This document shows positions 46,563 to 57,899 of a stretch of DNA of 64,000 nucleotides, in pieces (the first letter of the stretch is position 1; each line of letters opens with the position of its first letter). The notes under the pieces were generated by a model. It made no database searches. It saw nothing but the letters and a program-made list of their open reading frames with translations, and had not been told where the DNA came from. This stretch comes from an uncultured Rhodospirillales bacterium (GTDB lineage: Bacteria > Pseudomonadota > Alphaproteobacteria > Rhodospirillales > JABHCV01). Made by a program: the position numbers and the translations under genes. The DNA lies in NCBI GenBank assembly GCA_938092065.1, contig CALKND010000017.1:124001-188000 (forward strand), in the 5' to 3' direction.

Positions 46563-47855
46563 TTAAGCTTTATGCTCAAACACTACGCGGCCATCAATGA
46601 TGGTCATAAGTACTGAACCCTGAACCGGTCGGCCGTCGAAGGGTGAATTTTTTGAGATACTCTGCATAGCGTCTGCGTCAACTTTCCAGCCGCGATTTAT
46701 ATCAATTAGCGTGAGATCAGCAGGGGACCCTTTTTTCAGTCGTCCCGCTTTAAGTCCCAGTAGCTCCGATGGCGCACTTGTGATCAGCTTTAGGGTGCTC
46801 AGAAGATCAAGGTGTCCGTTGTGAAAAAGCTCCAAGGTTACAGCTAGAAGTGTTTCCAGCCCAACACCCCCAAAGGCTGCATTTGCAAAAGGAAGGCGTT
46901 TAGACTCTTCATCGTGAGGCGCATGGTCTGACGCAATAGTATCTATCGTGCCGTCCTTAAGTCCCTCAATTACTGCCAGCCTATCACTATCCGTACGCAG
47001 TGGTGGAGATAGCTTAGCGAAGGTCCTGTAGTCTCCAACTGCGATTTCACTTAAAGCAAAATAAGGTGGTGCAGTATCACAGGTGATGTTTAAGCCGCGG
47101 GCCTTAGCCTTTCTGACAACATCAATAGAGTCGGATGTAGACAGATGAGCGAAGTGCAAGCGTCCGCGAGTCATTTCAGCTAGACGGATGTCTCGCTCGA
47201 CCATAATAATTTCGGCTTCTCGTGGAATTCCTGATAGGCCGAGCCGGGTAGCAGTCTCGCCAGAATTCATGACGCCACCTCGGGCCAGACTTGGTTCCTC
47301 GGCATGTTGAATTATCATTTGCCCAAAGTTAGAGGCGTAGCTCAGAGCCTGGCCCAAGATCCGAGCATCGCTGACAGGTTTAATGCCATCCGTAAAGGCC
47401 AATGCACCAGAATTCCATAGCAGGCCAATTTCAGCAAGCTCTTTGCCCTCTAACCCCTTTGTGACTGCTCCGTAGGAATGGACCTTAGCAAGTCCCAATT
47501 TGCGGGCACGCCGCGCAACAAATTCTAAAACAGACATGTCGTCGATGACTGGGTTGGTGTTAGGCAGGCAGACCATGGATGTGACACCGCCCGCAGATGC
47601 GGTTCGTCCGGCAGATTCTAGGGTGCCTTTGTATTCTTCGCCTGGTTCTCGCAACTGAACCCGCATGTCGACAAGCCCTGGCATTAAGCAGAAACCCTTG
47701 CAATCAACAACATTGGTGCCTTCCGGTACACCATCCTTAAAAAGTTCAGGGCCAAAATCACTGACTAATTCGCCGTCACAAAGTAAAGTGCCCGGGCTGT
47801 CTAAGCCACTGGCTGGATCAAGCAGTCGGGCATTTACATAGGCAACGCGACTCAT
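46563..47855 (-). CDS. pyrC: Dihydroorotase homologue lacking metal ligands (PyrC'-like)
   Basis: The 430-residue amidohydrolase follows pyrB with a 4-base overlap. The canonical HxH metal motif (DLHVHLREPG) reads [10 protein letters not shown] here, with Arg65 and Gln67 instead of His, and the later TPHH segment reads TAPPYF. The SDHAPH and LHFAHLST segments are kept. It is therefore probably inactive and may act as a non-catalytic partner of aspartate carbamoyltransferase, as known for Pseudomonas PyrC'. A true dihydroorotase should be encoded elsewhere in the genome. Confidence 0.85.
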   Translation of the reverse strand: MSRVAYVNARLLDPASGLDSPGTLLCDGELVSDFGPELFKDGVPEGTNVVDCKGFCLMPGLVDMRVQLREPGEEYKGTLESAGRTASAGGVTSMVCLPNTNPVIDDMSVLEFVARRARKLGLAKVHSYGAVTKGLEGKELAEIGLLWNSGALAFTDGIKPVSDARILGQALSYASNFGQMIIQHAEEPSLARGGVMNSGETATRLGLSGIPREAEIIMVERDIRLAEMTRGRLHFAHLSTSDSIDVVRKAKARGLNITCDTAPPYFALSEIAVGDYRTFAKLSPPLRTDSDRLAVIEGLKDGTIDTIASDHAPHDEESKRLPFANAAFGGVGLETLLAVTLELFHNGHLDLLSTLKLITSAPSELLGLKAGRLKKGSPADLTLIDINRGWKVDADAMQSISKNSPFDGRPVQGSVLMTIIDGRVVFEHKA

Positions 47856-48817
47856 GTTCCATTTCCTTTGGTCGAAATAGCCGTCAATAATTCCAAGCAG
47901 GCCATACGAACCGCAACGCCCATTTCTACTTGCTCTCGAATGGCAGAACGTCCGAGGTCGTCAGCTACTTCCGAAGCAATTTCAACACCTCGGTTCATAG
48001 GGCCCGGATGCATAATTAGGGCGTCATCCTTGGCATTGGCGAGTTTTTTATAATCTAGTCCGAAGAAGTGAAAGTACTCTCGGATTGAGGGAAAAAACCC
48101 ACTACTCATACGTTCGCTCTGCAGACGAAGCATCATGACAATGTCACAGTCCTGCAAGCCTTCCTCCATATTATTGAATACCTCCACCCCCATTTTAGCA
48201 ATGCTTGACGGTATTAGGGTCTTTGGTGCGATCAGTCTGACCTGTGCTCCCATGGCATTAAGAAGGTGAATGTTTGAGCGAGCAACGCGGGAATGTGCAA
48301 TGTCACCACAAATTGCAACAAGTAAACCAGATATGTGACCTTTACGACGACGAATGGTCAAGGCGTCCAGAAGCGCTTGGGTGGGGTGTTCGTGCCGACC
48401 GTCACCTGCATTTATGACAGCACAGTTGACCTTCTCTGATAACAATTTTACTGCACCAGATTCACTATGTCGAACCACCAGAACGTCTGGGTGCATGGCA
48501 TTGAGTGTCATTGCTGTATCAATCAGGGTTTCGCCTTTTTTGACCGAACTGGTTGCCACTGACATATTGATAACGTTAGCGCCCAATTGCTTTGCGGCTA
48601 ACTCAAAAGATGTTCGGGTGCGCGTTGATTCTTCAAAAAAAAGATTGATGATTGTCCGGCCGCTCAAGGAAGACAATTTGTTGTCAGTTTGTCTATTGTG
48701 TTCTACGAAATTTTCAGCGCAGTCTAGAAGTAGAGAAATAACATTAGATGTCAGTCCCTCTATTCCTAGAAGATGACTATGTGGAAAACGAATTTTACCT
48801 GACGCAAACTCACTCAT
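47852..48817 (-). CDS. pyrB: Aspartate carbamoyltransferase catalytic chain
   Basis: PyrB makes carbamoyl-aspartate in pyrimidine synthesis. It has the carbamoyl-phosphate loop [13 protein letters not shown], the 80s-loop Ser/Lys in [10 protein letters not shown], and [11 protein letters not shown] with the aspartate site further on ([12 protein letters not shown]). ATG 48817 ([13 protein letters not shown]) gives the usual 321 residues; an in-frame start at 48871 would add 18 odd residues. It is followed by the pyrC-like gene and plsY. Confidence 0.95.
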   Translation of the reverse strand: MSEFASGKIRFPHSHLLGIEGLTSNVISLLLDCAENFVEHNRQTDNKLSSLSGRTIINLFFEESTRTRTSFELAAKQLGANVINMSVATSSVKKGETLIDTAMTLNAMHPDVLVVRHSESGAVKLLSEKVNCAVINAGDGRHEHPTQALLDALTIRRRKGHISGLLVAICGDIAHSRVARSNIHLLNAMGAQVRLIAPKTLIPSSIAKMGVEVFNNMEEGLQDCDIVMMLRLQSERMSSGFFPSIREYFHFFGLDYKKLANAKDDALIMHPGPMNRGVEIASEVADDLGRSAIREQVEMGVAVRMACLELLTAISTKGNGT

Positions 48818-49010
48818 AAAACGGCACAATAGGGAGGCTTTTCTAAAAGCGCAAGTTGCAGTTTTAACCACTTTATTTTGACTGCTGTTAATTTAAGAAA
48901 TTTTTTTTAGCTGGCAACCAGACGGAATTGAAGACTAGGGTTCCTTTCTTTAGATTGTATCCAAGTTTGATCTTTAAATAAAGCAGTTGTCAGGATTGAT
49001 GAAATAAGAA

Positions 49011-49469
49011 TCATAAGGCGTCAAGGGCGCCTTGCAGAATATAGGTGGCAGCAGCTTTGTCTATGACTTTGGCACGGCGCTTTCGGGTCATATCAATTTC
49101 GTCGATCAGTATCCGTTCTACTGCAACTGTAGATAACCGTTCATCCCAGAAGGCAAGGGGGATGTCTCGTCGTTCTAGCAGGTTTATGGCAAACTGCCGA
49201 GTTGACTGGCAACGAGGGCCTTCTGACCCGTCCATATTAAGAGGTAACCCAAGGATAAAGCCCCCAACGTCATGTTCATCAATCAGAGCTTCAAGTGTTT
49301 CAACATCGTGAGTGAATTTTGTGCGTTTGATGGTTCCAAGTGGAGAGGCAATCATTAAAGATACGTCACTTAAAGCTAGGCCAATGGTCTTTGAGCCTAA
49401 ATCCAGGCCCATCAAGCGACTTTCAGGCTTACGAGATTTGGCTATTTTGGCAAGTATAACTTCTGCCAT
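49011..49469 (-). CDS. ruvX: Holliday junction resolvase / pre-16S rRNA nuclease YqgF family
   Basis: The 152-residue RNase H-like protein has MGLDLGSKTIGLALSD with the first catalytic Asp, GGFILGLPLNMDGSEGPR with the typical Gly-Leu-Pro loop, and FWDERLSTVAVERIL with the Glu. Length matches RuvX/YqgF, which in E. coli matures the 16S rRNA 5' end. Resolvase activity is only a family label. It is a single gene here. Confidence 0.9.
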   Translation of the reverse strand: MAEVILAKIAKSRKPESRLMGLDLGSKTIGLALSDVSLMIASPLGTIKRTKFTHDVETLEALIDEHDVGGFILGLPLNMDGSEGPRCQSTRQFAINLLERRDIPLAFWDERLSTVAVERILIDEIDMTRKRRAKVIDKAAATYILQGALDAL

Positions 49470-49632
49470 GTTAGTGATCCTTCCAGCTTTTAATGGCTTC
49501 GTAGGATACAGTAATCATCAATCTGATTTTCGCCACCGAAAAAGACGCTAGTGAGAGATGGCCCAATTGGTTATTATTAATTAATTGTTCCAGTAATTTA
49601 GCTGATTGTATGAATTGGACGTATAAAAACTG

Positions 49633-50433
49633 ATGATACGTACGCGCTGCATTACCACAATTGTCTTTTTTGTGGCTCTGATGATGGCAGTAGAGCATTC
49701 TAAAGCCGAAGATTTAAATTTTTTGGGTATAGATGTTTTTGCTGAAAAAGGAACCTTTCTTGTCACGAAAAAGGCTAATGTGCGTTTAGGACCAATGACT
49801 GAGTCCAAGAAACTGGGAGAGTTGAAATCTGGGGAAGAGGTGCAGGTCGTTGGGCGCGCAAAAAAAGGTGCGGGTTGGATGGCGATCCAAAAAAATGGAA
49901 CTGATTACGGCTTTGTGTACGAGCCAATCTTGTTGCCCAAAATTGACGGCAGCTTAAAAAAGAGTATTTCCGGATCCGTGGTTATTGACGAGTATACACA
50001 GTGTGGGTACACCTTTAATTTTCACAGTAAAAATATAGTTGAAGGAAAAAACTACGTTTTCTCAGATTATGATATCACCTATCGCTGCAACGTCAGGGGA
50101 CAGTTTTTTAGTTTATTGGCAGCAATGTTTATAGGTGAAGTTCCATTCCACCTGACCCGCGACCCCGTGTTCCAGATAAGCATTGATTTAATGGAAGTTG
50201 AGAAAGGCTATGATGAAATTTTTTCAACAATCTTTGATTACATGCTAAAGGATAAGAAGGTAGTCTTTGTCGGAATTTCCCTCAAGGATCTGGCAAAAAT
50301 ACCTAAAGAAAAAGAACGACCTGCAAACTCAGTCGCTGAGGCACTCAAAGCTGCTGTCGAAATAGCCCCAGGCGCTTGGGGAGAAGAAGTTTGGAAGCAA
50401 ATCCATAAAGCTCAATTTGAGGGCGGTTTATAG
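49633..50433 (+). CDS. Secreted SH3-like domain protein
   Basis: The 266-residue product has a signal peptide (TTIVFFVALMMAVEHSKAE) followed by a bacterial SH3-like domain (KKANVRLGPMTESKKLGELKSG to WMAIQKNG). The last 150 residues hold a second region of unknown fold with two Cys (YTQCGYTF and YRCNVRGQ) that might form a disulfide. It is a periplasmic protein, possibly cell-wall binding by analogy with SH3b domains; the function is not known. It lies 88 bases before gatC. Confidence 0.6.
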   Translation: MIRTRCITTIVFFVALMMAVEHSKAEDLNFLGIDVFAEKGTFLVTKKANVRLGPMTESKKLGELKSGEEVQVVGRAKKGAGWMAIQKNGTDYGFVYEPILLPKIDGSLKKSISGSVVIDEYTQCGYTFNFHSKNIVEGKNYVFSDYDITYRCNVRGQFFSLLAAMFIGEVPFHLTRDPVFQISIDLMEVEKGYDEIFSTIFDYMLKDKKVVFVGISLKDLAKIPKEKERPANSVAEALKAAVEIAPGAWGEEVWKQIHKAQFEGGL

Positions 50434-50520
50434 AATTCTATGGCTGCTTGCGCCTTGCTTAAGCGGATGTTACCTTCCGCGCCAAATTTATGTGAACAAC
50501 TATACAAGGTATAGACTTAA

Positions 50521-50808
50521 ATGTCGCTGGATAAAGAAACCATTAAAAATATCGCAAATCTGGCTAGAATCAAAGTGCCAGATGACAATCTTGATCACCT
50601 AACAAAGGAACTTTCATCCATAATGGACTGGGTTGAGCAGCTAAATAGCGTAAACACTGATGGTGTTGAGCCTTTGGCCAGTGTTATCGATGTGACCTTG
50701 CCCTTGCGTGAAGATAAAATTACAGATGGCGATTGTCGCAACAAGATTTTGGCAAATGGACCAGAAGTAGAAGATGGCTATTTCGCCGTTCCCAAAGTTA
50801 TTGAATAA
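50521..50808 (+). CDS. gatC: Asp/Glu-tRNA amidotransferase subunit GatC
   Basis: GatC is the small stabilising subunit of GatCAB, which amidates Glu-tRNA(Gln) and Asp-tRNA(Asn). The 95-residue protein has the typical helices MSLDKETIKNIANLARIKV and LSSIMDWVEQLNSVNTDGVEPLASV, then DKITDGDCRNKIL. It is followed by gatA after 15 bases and gatB directly after that, so the three form one operon. Confidence 0.95.
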   Translation: MSLDKETIKNIANLARIKVPDDNLDHLTKELSSIMDWVEQLNSVNTDGVEPLASVIDVTLPLREDKITDGDCRNKILANGPEVEDGYFAVPKVIE

Positions 50809-50823
50809 GGGGAGGGTAAAGAG

Positions 50824-52296
50824 ATGACTGACTTGACTGACTTGACCATAGCAACTGCTCGTGATGGCCTGAAAGCTGGTGATTTTACTGCAGTTGAATT
50901 GGTAAAGAGATACATCAGCAACATTGAAGGGTCCAGAGGTCTAAACGCCTTTATTACAGAAACACCTGACATTGCACTTCAACGCGCTAAAGAATCCGAT
51001 GCTCGTCGCGCGGGTGGAAATACTGTCGGTTCTATGGATGGCATCCCGATTGCTGTGAAAGACCTTTTCTGTACAGAAGGGGTTTTGACAACGGCGGGAT
51101 CTCATATTCTTGATGGATTTGTTCCGCCCTACGAATCAACTGTGTCTGAAAACCTATTAAAGTCTGGGGCGTTGATGTTGGGTAAAACTAACCTTGATGA
51201 ATTCGCCATGGGTTCGGCTAATATCACCAGCTACTATGGCAATGTAATAAACCCTTGGAAGGGTAAAGACGGCAAGGATCTTGTGCCGGGAGGGTCGTCA
51301 GGTGGATCAGCTGCTGCCGTTGCAGGACGTTTGGCTCTCGGTGCGACCGGAACCGATACGGGGGGCTCGATTCGCCAGCCTGCTTCCTTCACGGGCATCG
51401 TTGGATTAAAGCCAACTTATGGCCGTTGTTCACGTTGGGGCATAATTGCCTTTGCTTCTTCACTTGATCAGGCAGGCCCCATGACACGTACGGTGCGTGA
51501 TGCCGCTATCATGCTGAGTGCTATGGCCGGACACGATGTAAAAGATTCCACATCTGCCCCTGCAGATGTTCCTGACTTTGAAGCTGTTCTTTGTAGCGAC
51601 ATCAAAGGCCTTAAAGTTGGAATCCCTAGAGAATATCGTATGGATGGCATGCCTCCTGAAATTGATTCTCTTTGGACCAAAGGTATTGAGATGATGAAAG
51701 AGGCGGGAGCCACTATAATTGATGTATCCTTGCCGAATACTCAACATGCTTTGCCGGTGTACTATATAATAGCCCCTGCTGAAGCTTCGGCTAATCTGGC
51801 TCGCTATGACGGGGTGCGCTTTGGCCTACGTGTTGAAGGTAATAGTTTAGATGACATGTATGCCAAAACTCGTGGAGAAGGTTTTGGCGCTGAGGTCCAG
51901 CGCCGAATATTGATTGGTGCTTACGTGCTTTCAGCAGGGTTTTATGATGCTTATTATCGCAAGGCGCAAAAGGTACGCCGATTGATCTCGCAAGATTTCA
52001 TGAATGCTTTTGAAAATGTTGATGTGCTGTTGACGCCAACTGCACCTAGCGCCGCTTTTGCCATTGGCGAAAAACAAGATGATCCCATTACAATGTATCA
52101 GAATGATGTCTTTACGGTTCCATCATCACTTGCAGGAATGCCGGCAATTTCTGTGCCTGCCGGCCTGAACGCCGATGGCCTGCCATTAGGCCTTCAACTG
52201 ATTGGAAGACCGTTTGATGAAGAGACCGTATTGCGCGCGGCTGAAGTGCTCGAAACAGCAGTGGGTTTTGATGCAATACCGGTCAAGAAGGGTTAA
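50824..52296 (+). CDS. gatA: Asp/Glu-tRNA amidotransferase subunit GatA
   Basis: GatA hydrolyses glutamine to provide ammonia in the GatCAB complex. The 490-residue amidase-signature protein has the catalytic Lys in IAVKDLF, the cis-Ser and nucleophile Ser in [13 protein letters not shown] and [13 protein letters not shown], all present. Length is standard. It lies 15 bases after gatC and two bases before gatB. Confidence 0.97.
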   Translation: MTDLTDLTIATARDGLKAGDFTAVELVKRYISNIEGSRGLNAFITETPDIALQRAKESDARRAGGNTVGSMDGIPIAVKDLFCTEGVLTTAGSHILDGFVPPYESTVSENLLKSGALMLGKTNLDEFAMGSANITSYYGNVINPWKGKDGKDLVPGGSSGGSAAAVAGRLALGATGTDTGGSIRQPASFTGIVGLKPTYGRCSRWGIIAFASSLDQAGPMTRTVRDAAIMLSAMAGHDVKDSTSAPADVPDFEAVLCSDIKGLKVGIPREYRMDGMPPEIDSLWTKGIEMMKEAGATIIDVSLPNTQHALPVYYIIAPAEASANLARYDGVRFGLRVEGNSLDDMYAKTRGEGFGAEVQRRILIGAYVLSAGFYDAYYRKAQKVRRLISQDFMNAFENVDVLLTPTAPSAAFAIGEKQDDPITMYQNDVFTVPSSLAGMPAISVPAGLNADGLPLGLQLIGRPFDEETVLRAAEVLETAVGFDAIPVKKG

Positions 52297-52298
52297 TA

Positions 52299-53753
52299 AT
52301 GTCATATATTATTGAAGGTGAGACAGGGGACTGGGAAATTGTTGTCGGACTTGAAGTTCATGCTCAGATACTATCTGAGTCAAAGTTGTTTTCAGGTTCT
52401 GAGACATCATTTGGAGCTGAACCTAATACGCACGTTTCACTAGTTGACGCCGCTATGCCCGGCATGTTGCCCGTTATCAACAAATACTGTGTTGAGCAGT
52501 CTGTGCGAACAGGGCTTGGGCTAAATGCAAAAATAAATCTGACTTCAGTGTTTGACCGAAAAAACTACTTTTATGCCGACCTGCCTCAGGGCTACCAGAT
52601 CTCTCAGCTTTATCATCCCATTGTTGGTGAGGGGACGGTGATCCTTGACCTTGAGGACGGTACTACCCGCGAAGTTGGCGTCGAGAGGCTACACATGGAG
52701 CAGGATGCTGGTAAATCCATGCATGATCAGGACCCTAAGCGTTCTTTCATAGATTTAAATCGATCCGGCACAGGGCTCATGGAAATAGTCTCCCGCCCAG
52801 ACCTTCGTAGCCCTGAGGATGTTGGTGCTTATTTGCGTAAGCTTCGTTCAATAGTGCGTTATTTGGGAACATGTGATGGAAACATGGATGAGGGTTCCAT
52901 GCGATGTGATGTCAATGTTTCTGTTCGAAGAGTTGGTGAGGCCAAGCTTCGCAATAGAGCTGAGGTCAAGAACGTCAATTCTGTTCGCTTTGCCATGCAG
53001 GCGGTTGAGATAGAGGCTCGGCGACAGATCGACGTCTATGAAGACGGTGGTGAGGTGGTGCAGGAAACTCGGTTGTTTGATTCGGTGATAGGCGAGACCC
53101 GCTCAATGCGTTCGAAAGAGTACGCCCATGATTACAGGTATTTTCCTGACCCAGACTTGTTGCCTCTGGAACTGACACAGGAATATGTAGACAACATTAA
53201 GGCGACGATTCCGGAACTTCCCGATGCGCGCAAGGACCGATATATGGATAACTTTGGTCTTTCATCATATGATGCAGGTGTTTTGGTCGCTGAGTGCGAT
53301 ACTGCACAATATTATGAAAAATTAGCCAAAGGCCATGATCCAAAGCTAGCTGCAAATTGGGTAATTAGTAATTTATTTGCAGTATTGAAAGAAAAGAGCG
53401 TTGGTATCGCCGAGAGCCCAGTTTCTGCTGAAAGTTTAAGCAAGCTGCTGGATCTCTTGAAAGACGACACAATTTCGAGCCGTATAGCTAAAGACGTGTT
53501 TGAGATCATGGTCAATGAAGGTAAAGAGGCTGACGTTATCGTTGAAGAAAAGGGCTTGAAGCAGATTACCGATTCGGAAGCCATTGAGGCGGCTATTGAT
53601 GAAGTGATTTCAAAAAGCCCTGAGCAGGTCCTACAGTACAAATCTGGCAACGAGAAAATAGCTGGCTGGTTTGTTGGGCAGGTTATGAAGGCGACACAAG
53701 GTAAAGCCAATCCGCCTCTAGTCAACCAAATGCTTAGAGATAAGTTAAAATGA
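52299..53753 (+). CDS. gatB: Asp/Glu-tRNA amidotransferase subunit GatB
   Basis: GatB activates the misacylated tRNA with ATP and receives the ammonia. The 484-residue product has the family opening [13 protein letters not shown], the glycine-rich [18 protein letters not shown] and [13 protein letters not shown], the [16 protein letters not shown] region and a C-terminal tRNA-contact YqeY-like domain. Its stop overlaps the next ATG (ATGA), so the isomerase gene may be co-translated. Confidence 0.97.
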   Translation: MSYIIEGETGDWEIVVGLEVHAQILSESKLFSGSETSFGAEPNTHVSLVDAAMPGMLPVINKYCVEQSVRTGLGLNAKINLTSVFDRKNYFYADLPQGYQISQLYHPIVGEGTVILDLEDGTTREVGVERLHMEQDAGKSMHDQDPKRSFIDLNRSGTGLMEIVSRPDLRSPEDVGAYLRKLRSIVRYLGTCDGNMDEGSMRCDVNVSVRRVGEAKLRNRAEVKNVNSVRFAMQAVEIEARRQIDVYEDGGEVVQETRLFDSVIGETRSMRSKEYAHDYRYFPDPDLLPLELTQEYVDNIKATIPELPDARKDRYMDNFGLSSYDAGVLVAECDTAQYYEKLAKGHDPKLAANWVISNLFAVLKEKSVGIAESPVSAESLSKLLDLLKDDTISSRIAKDVFEIMVNEGKEADVIVEEKGLKQITDSEAIEAAIDEVISKSPEQVLQYKSGNEKIAGWFVGQVMKATQGKANPPLVNQMLRDKLK

Positions 53754-54340
53754 GAATAAATTACTTTTACAGTCATGTTTCACCTTGGACGTATTTGGGT
53801 CACCAACGTTTCCTAGATATGGCTAAAAGACATGGAGCTGGAATTGATTTTGTGCCGTTGACACTTGCTAAGGTTTTCCCTGTTTCTGGTGGGCTTCCTC
53901 TAGGAAAACGCGCACCGCAACGCCAAGCCTATCGTATGTGGGAGCTGAGACGCTGGCCTACAGTTCTGGGTATTAAAATTAATATTGAGCCTAAATATTT
54001 TCCAGTTGATGATGGTCCTTCAGCGAAGATTGCCATATTGATTAAGCGTGATGGAGGAGATGTCTCAAAATTATCTTTGGCGTTCATGAGTGCTGTCTGG
54101 CATGAAGAACGTAATATTACAGACAGAGCCACTTTGATTGAGATAGTTAATGATTATGGCTTTGACGGTGAAGCGCTATACGAGGAGTCTCTTGGTGAAG
54201 AGGCGAACAAATTACTGGAAATCAACTGTACACGTGCTAACGAAGCAGAAGTCTTTGGGGCGCCCACATATGTGGTTGATGGCGAGCCGTTTTGGGGACA
54301 AGATCGACTTGATCTTTTGGAGCGGGTTTTGTCAGCATAA
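53750..54340 (+). CDS. DsbA-family 2-hydroxychromene-2-carboxylate isomerase-like protein
   Basis: The 196-residue protein has a thioredoxin-like kappa-GST fold: [18 protein letters not shown] with Ser11 at the position of the glutathione-activating residue, and [23 protein letters not shown] near the C-terminus. NahD-like enzymes isomerise hydroxychromene carboxylate with glutathione in naphthalene degradation, but related proteins serve unknown steps, and no aromatic pathway is nearby. It overlaps gatB by four bases. Confidence 0.8.
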   Translation: MRINYFYSHVSPWTYLGHQRFLDMAKRHGAGIDFVPLTLAKVFPVSGGLPLGKRAPQRQAYRMWELRRWPTVLGIKINIEPKYFPVDDGPSAKIAILIKRDGGDVSKLSLAFMSAVWHEERNITDRATLIEIVNDYGFDGEALYEESLGEEANKLLEINCTRANEAEVFGAPTYVVDGEPFWGQDRLDLLERVLSA

Positions 54341-54634
54341 GTCATATATATAAATGGCGCATGAATAGCTACATCAATGGCAGCAATTGAAAAAATTTTG
54401 ATGTACTAAAACTTTAGAATCCTCTCAATAGATTTTGGGTGGGAGATTGATACCCAAGAAAATTCCTTCCACTTCAGTGAGATGGATTTGTAGTGCTTGG
54501 ATCTAAATCACAATTAGCTATGCCTAAGTGCCAGTGTTGAATTCACAGTCTCTAAACCTATTGTATCAAGTGTTGTAGTGGGTAACATTAAATGTTCAAA
54601 AATGGAGAAGATAAAAATAAAGGCTATAAGACAA

Positions 54635-55276
54635 ATGATTGACCTCTACACCTGGGCCACACCAAATGGGCGTAAAATATCTATTATGCTGGAAGAGCTG
54701 GAGTTGCAGTATTGTAGCCAACCAATCGATATAGGTAAGGGTGTTCAGTTTTCTGATAATTTCATTGCCGTTAATCCGAATTCAAAAATTCCTGCAATAG
54801 TCGATAATGATGGACCTGACGGTGAACCACTTACTGTTTTTGAATCTGCTGCAATTTTGATATATCTTGCTGAAAAAACAGGCAGTGATCTGTTGCCTAG
54901 AGAAAACCAGCCGCGCTATCAGGTGATGCAATGGCTTATGCTTCAAATGGGAGGAGTTGGGCCGATGTTTGGGCAGGCCCATCACTATTTACGGTTTGCT
55001 AAGGAAGACGTACCATATGCAAAGAAACGTTACCTTGATGAAACCAGACGTCTGTATGGCGTCCTGAATGGGCGCTTGAGCGAAACGGAGTTCCTAGCTG
55101 GCGCTTGCTATACTATTGCTGATATTGCAACCTATCCATGGATTGCTAGATATGATTGGCATGAGGTTGATCTGAATGATTTTCCAGCTGTGAAAAGATG
55201 GTTTGATAAGCTCTCAACTCGGCCGGCTATCGTAAGGGGTATGAAAATTCCCCATGCCGATAAAAAGAGAACATAA
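54635..55276 (+). CDS. Glutathione S-transferase, YfcG/Ure2-like
   Basis: The product has a thioredoxin-like N-terminal domain beginning IDLYTWATPNGRKISIMLEE, with the Thr/Asn pair of the YfcG/YghU group, PNSKIPAIVDND for the cis-Pro, and ESAAILIYLAEKTG, then an all-helical C-terminal domain. ATG 54635 opens this domain directly; the frame also extends to ATG 54578, adding 19 Lys-rich residues without support. Homologues have disulfide-bond reductase activity with glutathione. It stands alone. Confidence 0.83.
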   Translation: MIDLYTWATPNGRKISIMLEELELQYCSQPIDIGKGVQFSDNFIAVNPNSKIPAIVDNDGPDGEPLTVFESAAILIYLAEKTGSDLLPRENQPRYQVMQWLMLQMGGVGPMFGQAHHYLRFAKEDVPYAKKRYLDETRRLYGVLNGRLSETEFLAGACYTIADIATYPWIARYDWHEVDLNDFPAVKRWFDKLSTRPAIVRGMKIPHADKKRT

Positions 55277-55532
55277 CTAAAGTGGTGCAGATGCAGCATT
55301 TTTACTTTCATATGCTTCGCAACAAAGTTCACACTTGTTATAATTAGCTTGAATTCCGCCCAGAATAGCTGGAAAATCCGAGCGGGTCGTGTTTTGGTGG
55401 TCTGTTTTGATTAAGAAAAAAGCGACGCTATTTAAACCTATATGCACCATAGCAGGTGTTAAAGCCTAATATATAAATATATTAACTCAAAAGATCGCAT
55501 TTATTGCAAATATGCTATCTTATTTTGTTGTT

Positions 55533-57512
55533 TCATTCTGAAACGACATAAAGTGGAGAAATCATATTAGGGTAATCCTTAAACTCGCATAAAACTCTCC
55601 AACGATCCGTTAGGCTTGCACGGAGCAGAACGTAGCCAATGCTACTTTTAAATTCAGCCGGATCGATTTTTGTTTTTTCCACCAACTTCCTTTCAAAATC
55701 GAACATATCATCAAACATTGGACGTATTTCTTTGAGATTTTTCTCAAACTCTACTTGATCTGGTTCTCTGTAATTAAAGCGTACTGAAAAGGGATAAAAA
55801 AGCGTTTGTAAAATAAGCTGATCTTTTTCACTAAATATAGCGCCGACTGAGCGCTTGATGGAAGATTTGCCAAATGGTGACATTTCTTTGTTTTCATTAT
55901 AATCAGGGCTTGACGGATCGCCCCACCATTTCTTTCCTTGGGCGGTCATATGATAGAGGCTTTGAGCCTCACCAACACCTAGCCAGGAGCAAAGAGCCTG
56001 CATGGTTTCTTTCGGCTGTTTTTTTATATCCTCTAGACGAACTCCAATAGAATCCTGTGTGCGAAATGCAATTTGGTCTATGGCAAACAACATACCAATA
56101 ATACGGTAGATTAATTGGGTATAATTATTTTCTTTGAAAAGAACATGAATCCAAGATTCACAGCTTTGGACGGGCTCGCGAATCATCATCACTAACCGAG
56201 CATCTGGCACATGGCGTAGGAAATTTAGTTTGGTAAAATTTTCAGGACAGTGGATATGGTAGAAGACGGTTTTCTTTTCAGTATTAGTTTTCAGGACCTT
56301 CTCAAACGCCGCGTGTATGACCATAAGAAATGATTTTGGGTTGATTTTATCATGTGCTTCTAGCAGTCGATGGGCCTCGTTACAGAAGGCACCCTTGTCC
56401 AACGAAAGTGATTCGTTGCGGTTTACTCCAACATTGGCCATTCCTTCTTTTTTCCCTAAAAAAGAAGTATTGTCAGTTTTTCTACTTGGAATGGGATAAG
56501 GGGAATTAGCGTCAAACAAAACAGCAAAATCCTCCACAAATTGCTCAGGAAGTCCCCGCCAACCTTTAGCCGCCATTTTGCTCCAAACGCCCTGGTTGAA
56601 GTAGCCTTGAAGGTAAATGCTTGGTAGAGTTGAAATCTCAGGGTGTCCATCGATTAGGCTATGTAGCAATCCTGTTCCACTACGTCCGAAACTAAACAGT
56701 GCAACTAGTTTGTCTGGAAGTAGGGGAGGATTACTGGGTACACGGTCTTTTTCGAGTATTGCGATCTCTTCGTCTATTTTAGGAGGTAAAGCCGCTATAG
56801 CTCTTCGGAAGCTTTCCTCAGACTTATGTGGTTCAAAACTATCCAGAAAATATTCAAGGAGTACAAAGTCTAAGGTTGCTCGAGCGGCAGGGCTGAACCC
56901 CTCATGATATAGTGTACCCTTTTTGTTCTGCTTAGAGTTAGAAAAGAGCAGTGCCTTTAAGGCATTTTTCAAGCCGTACCACGCATCTGTATAATTGGGT
57001 TGGATGGCTAGGACCTTTTGGTAGCTGTGAACGACCTCCTCAATATAGCCACATTTTGTTAGAGCTAGACTGAGGTTGTAATGTGCGTCGGCAAATTCAG
57101 GGTCAAGGATAATGGCTTGGCGAAATAATTTTAAGGCTTCCTCGTAGTCTTCGCGGGCGGCCATTATTAGCCCGAGGTTAAAATAAGCATTAGTTGAATT
57201 CGGGTCTATCTCAATTGCATCTCTGAAGCATTTTGAGGCATTTGAATTCTTGTCGAGAGCAAGATAAACAATACCGAGGTTATTATAATATTTGACATTG
57301 CCTTGGTCATTGCTGATGGCATTGGTAATAAACTCGGCAGCTTGTTCGTTTCGGCCACCATGATGAGCAGCTAACCCCATTAGGTGTAGGGCCTCTGCAT
57401 TTTTTGGATTGGTGCTCAGTATTTTCCTGTAAATACCCTCTGCCTTTGCCAGGCGCCCGGCCTTGTGGTGCCCAAGACCCATATCCAATTCTGTGCGAGG
57501 GCTATCTTTCAA
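55533..57512 (-). CDS. TPR-repeat protein with C-terminal sulfotransferase domain
   Basis: About 180 N-terminal residues hold five TPR units (for example KYYNNLGIVYLALDKNSNASKCF and NAYFNLGLIMAAREDYEEAL). A sulfotransferase-like domain follows, with the 5'-phosphosulfate loop in LFSFGRSGTGLLHSLIDGHPE and a 3'-phosphate region near LVMMIREPVQSCESW. The PAPS-binding loops are complete. Start is TTG 57512, preceded by gagg; ATG 57482 is an alternative. The acceptor is unknown; such TPR-sulfotransferases are common in marine alphaproteobacteria. It is the first of two sulfotransferase-like genes. Confidence 0.8.
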   Translation of the reverse strand: MKDSPRTELDMGLGHHKAGRLAKAEGIYRKILSTNPKNAEALHLMGLAAHHGGRNEQAAEFITNAISNDQGNVKYYNNLGIVYLALDKNSNASKCFRDAIEIDPNSTNAYFNLGLIMAAREDYEEALKLFRQAIILDPEFADAHYNLSLALTKCGYIEEVVHSYQKVLAIQPNYTDAWYGLKNALKALLFSNSKQNKKGTLYHEGFSPAARATLDFVLLEYFLDSFEPHKSEESFRRAIAALPPKIDEEIAILEKDRVPSNPPLLPDKLVALFSFGRSGTGLLHSLIDGHPEISTLPSIYLQGYFNQGVWSKMAAKGWRGLPEQFVEDFAVLFDANSPYPIPSRKTDNTSFLGKKEGMANVGVNRNESLSLDKGAFCNEAHRLLEAHDKINPKSFLMVIHAAFEKVLKTNTEKKTVFYHIHCPENFTKLNFLRHVPDARLVMMIREPVQSCESWIHVLFKENNYTQLIYRIIGMLFAIDQIAFRTQDSIGVRLEDIKKQPKETMQALCSWLGVGEAQSLYHMTAQGKKWWGDPSSPDYNENKEMSPFGKSSIKRSVGAIFSEKDQLILQTLFYPFSVRFNYREPDQVEFEKNLKEIRPMFDDMFDFERKLVEKTKIDPAEFKSSIGYVLLRASLTDRWRVLCEFKDYPNMISPLYVVSE

Positions 57513-57899
57513 TCTTCCGTCCTCTAAATCATAAAGTTACTTATTTAAAATATCGGCATCACTCAATAACGAAAACAATATTTTAATAGAGAAATTTTTA
57601 TATTTAAAAAATTACTAAACAATTTTTTTTACTCTTTCATAACAAAACATGAACTTTTTCCCATCCTCCCCCCACCTGTTTTTTGCAAAATATTTGTAAT
57701 TTTGCACCTTCTGAGCATTTCTTTGGCTCTTTCTGGCTTTAGTGTTAATTATGTTTTTATTGATTTTTTATCAGTCTAAAATTTGGCAGTGACTGAGATA
57801 GCCGGCAATAACCAAATAATCCTGTAGTGCTTTAAATTCTAACGGAGTTAAAAGAGGCTCTCCTACCAAGCCAAAGATGATTTTAAATTCAGCCCAATT
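57513..57899. other. 387-base gap between two minus-strand sulfotransferase-like genes
   Basis: The 5' side of the gap on the minus strand (57771-57899) is an in-frame continuation of the upstream gene past its TAA: 42 further codons read coherently (WAEFKIIFGLVGEPLL then TPLEFKALQDYLVIAGYL) before a TGA. The remainder is very AT-rich and holds the TTG-start promoter region of the TPR gene; I see no gene in it. Confidence 0.5.

Noticed and set aside
50417-50602. 61-codon frame overlapping the end of the SH3 gene and start of gatC
   Set aside because: It overlaps both neighbours in another frame and has no supporting motif.
54341-54634. 294-base gap before the glutathione transferase gene
   Set aside because: No hairpin, repeat or coding signal that stands out; the Lys-rich in-frame extension from 54578 is not supported.
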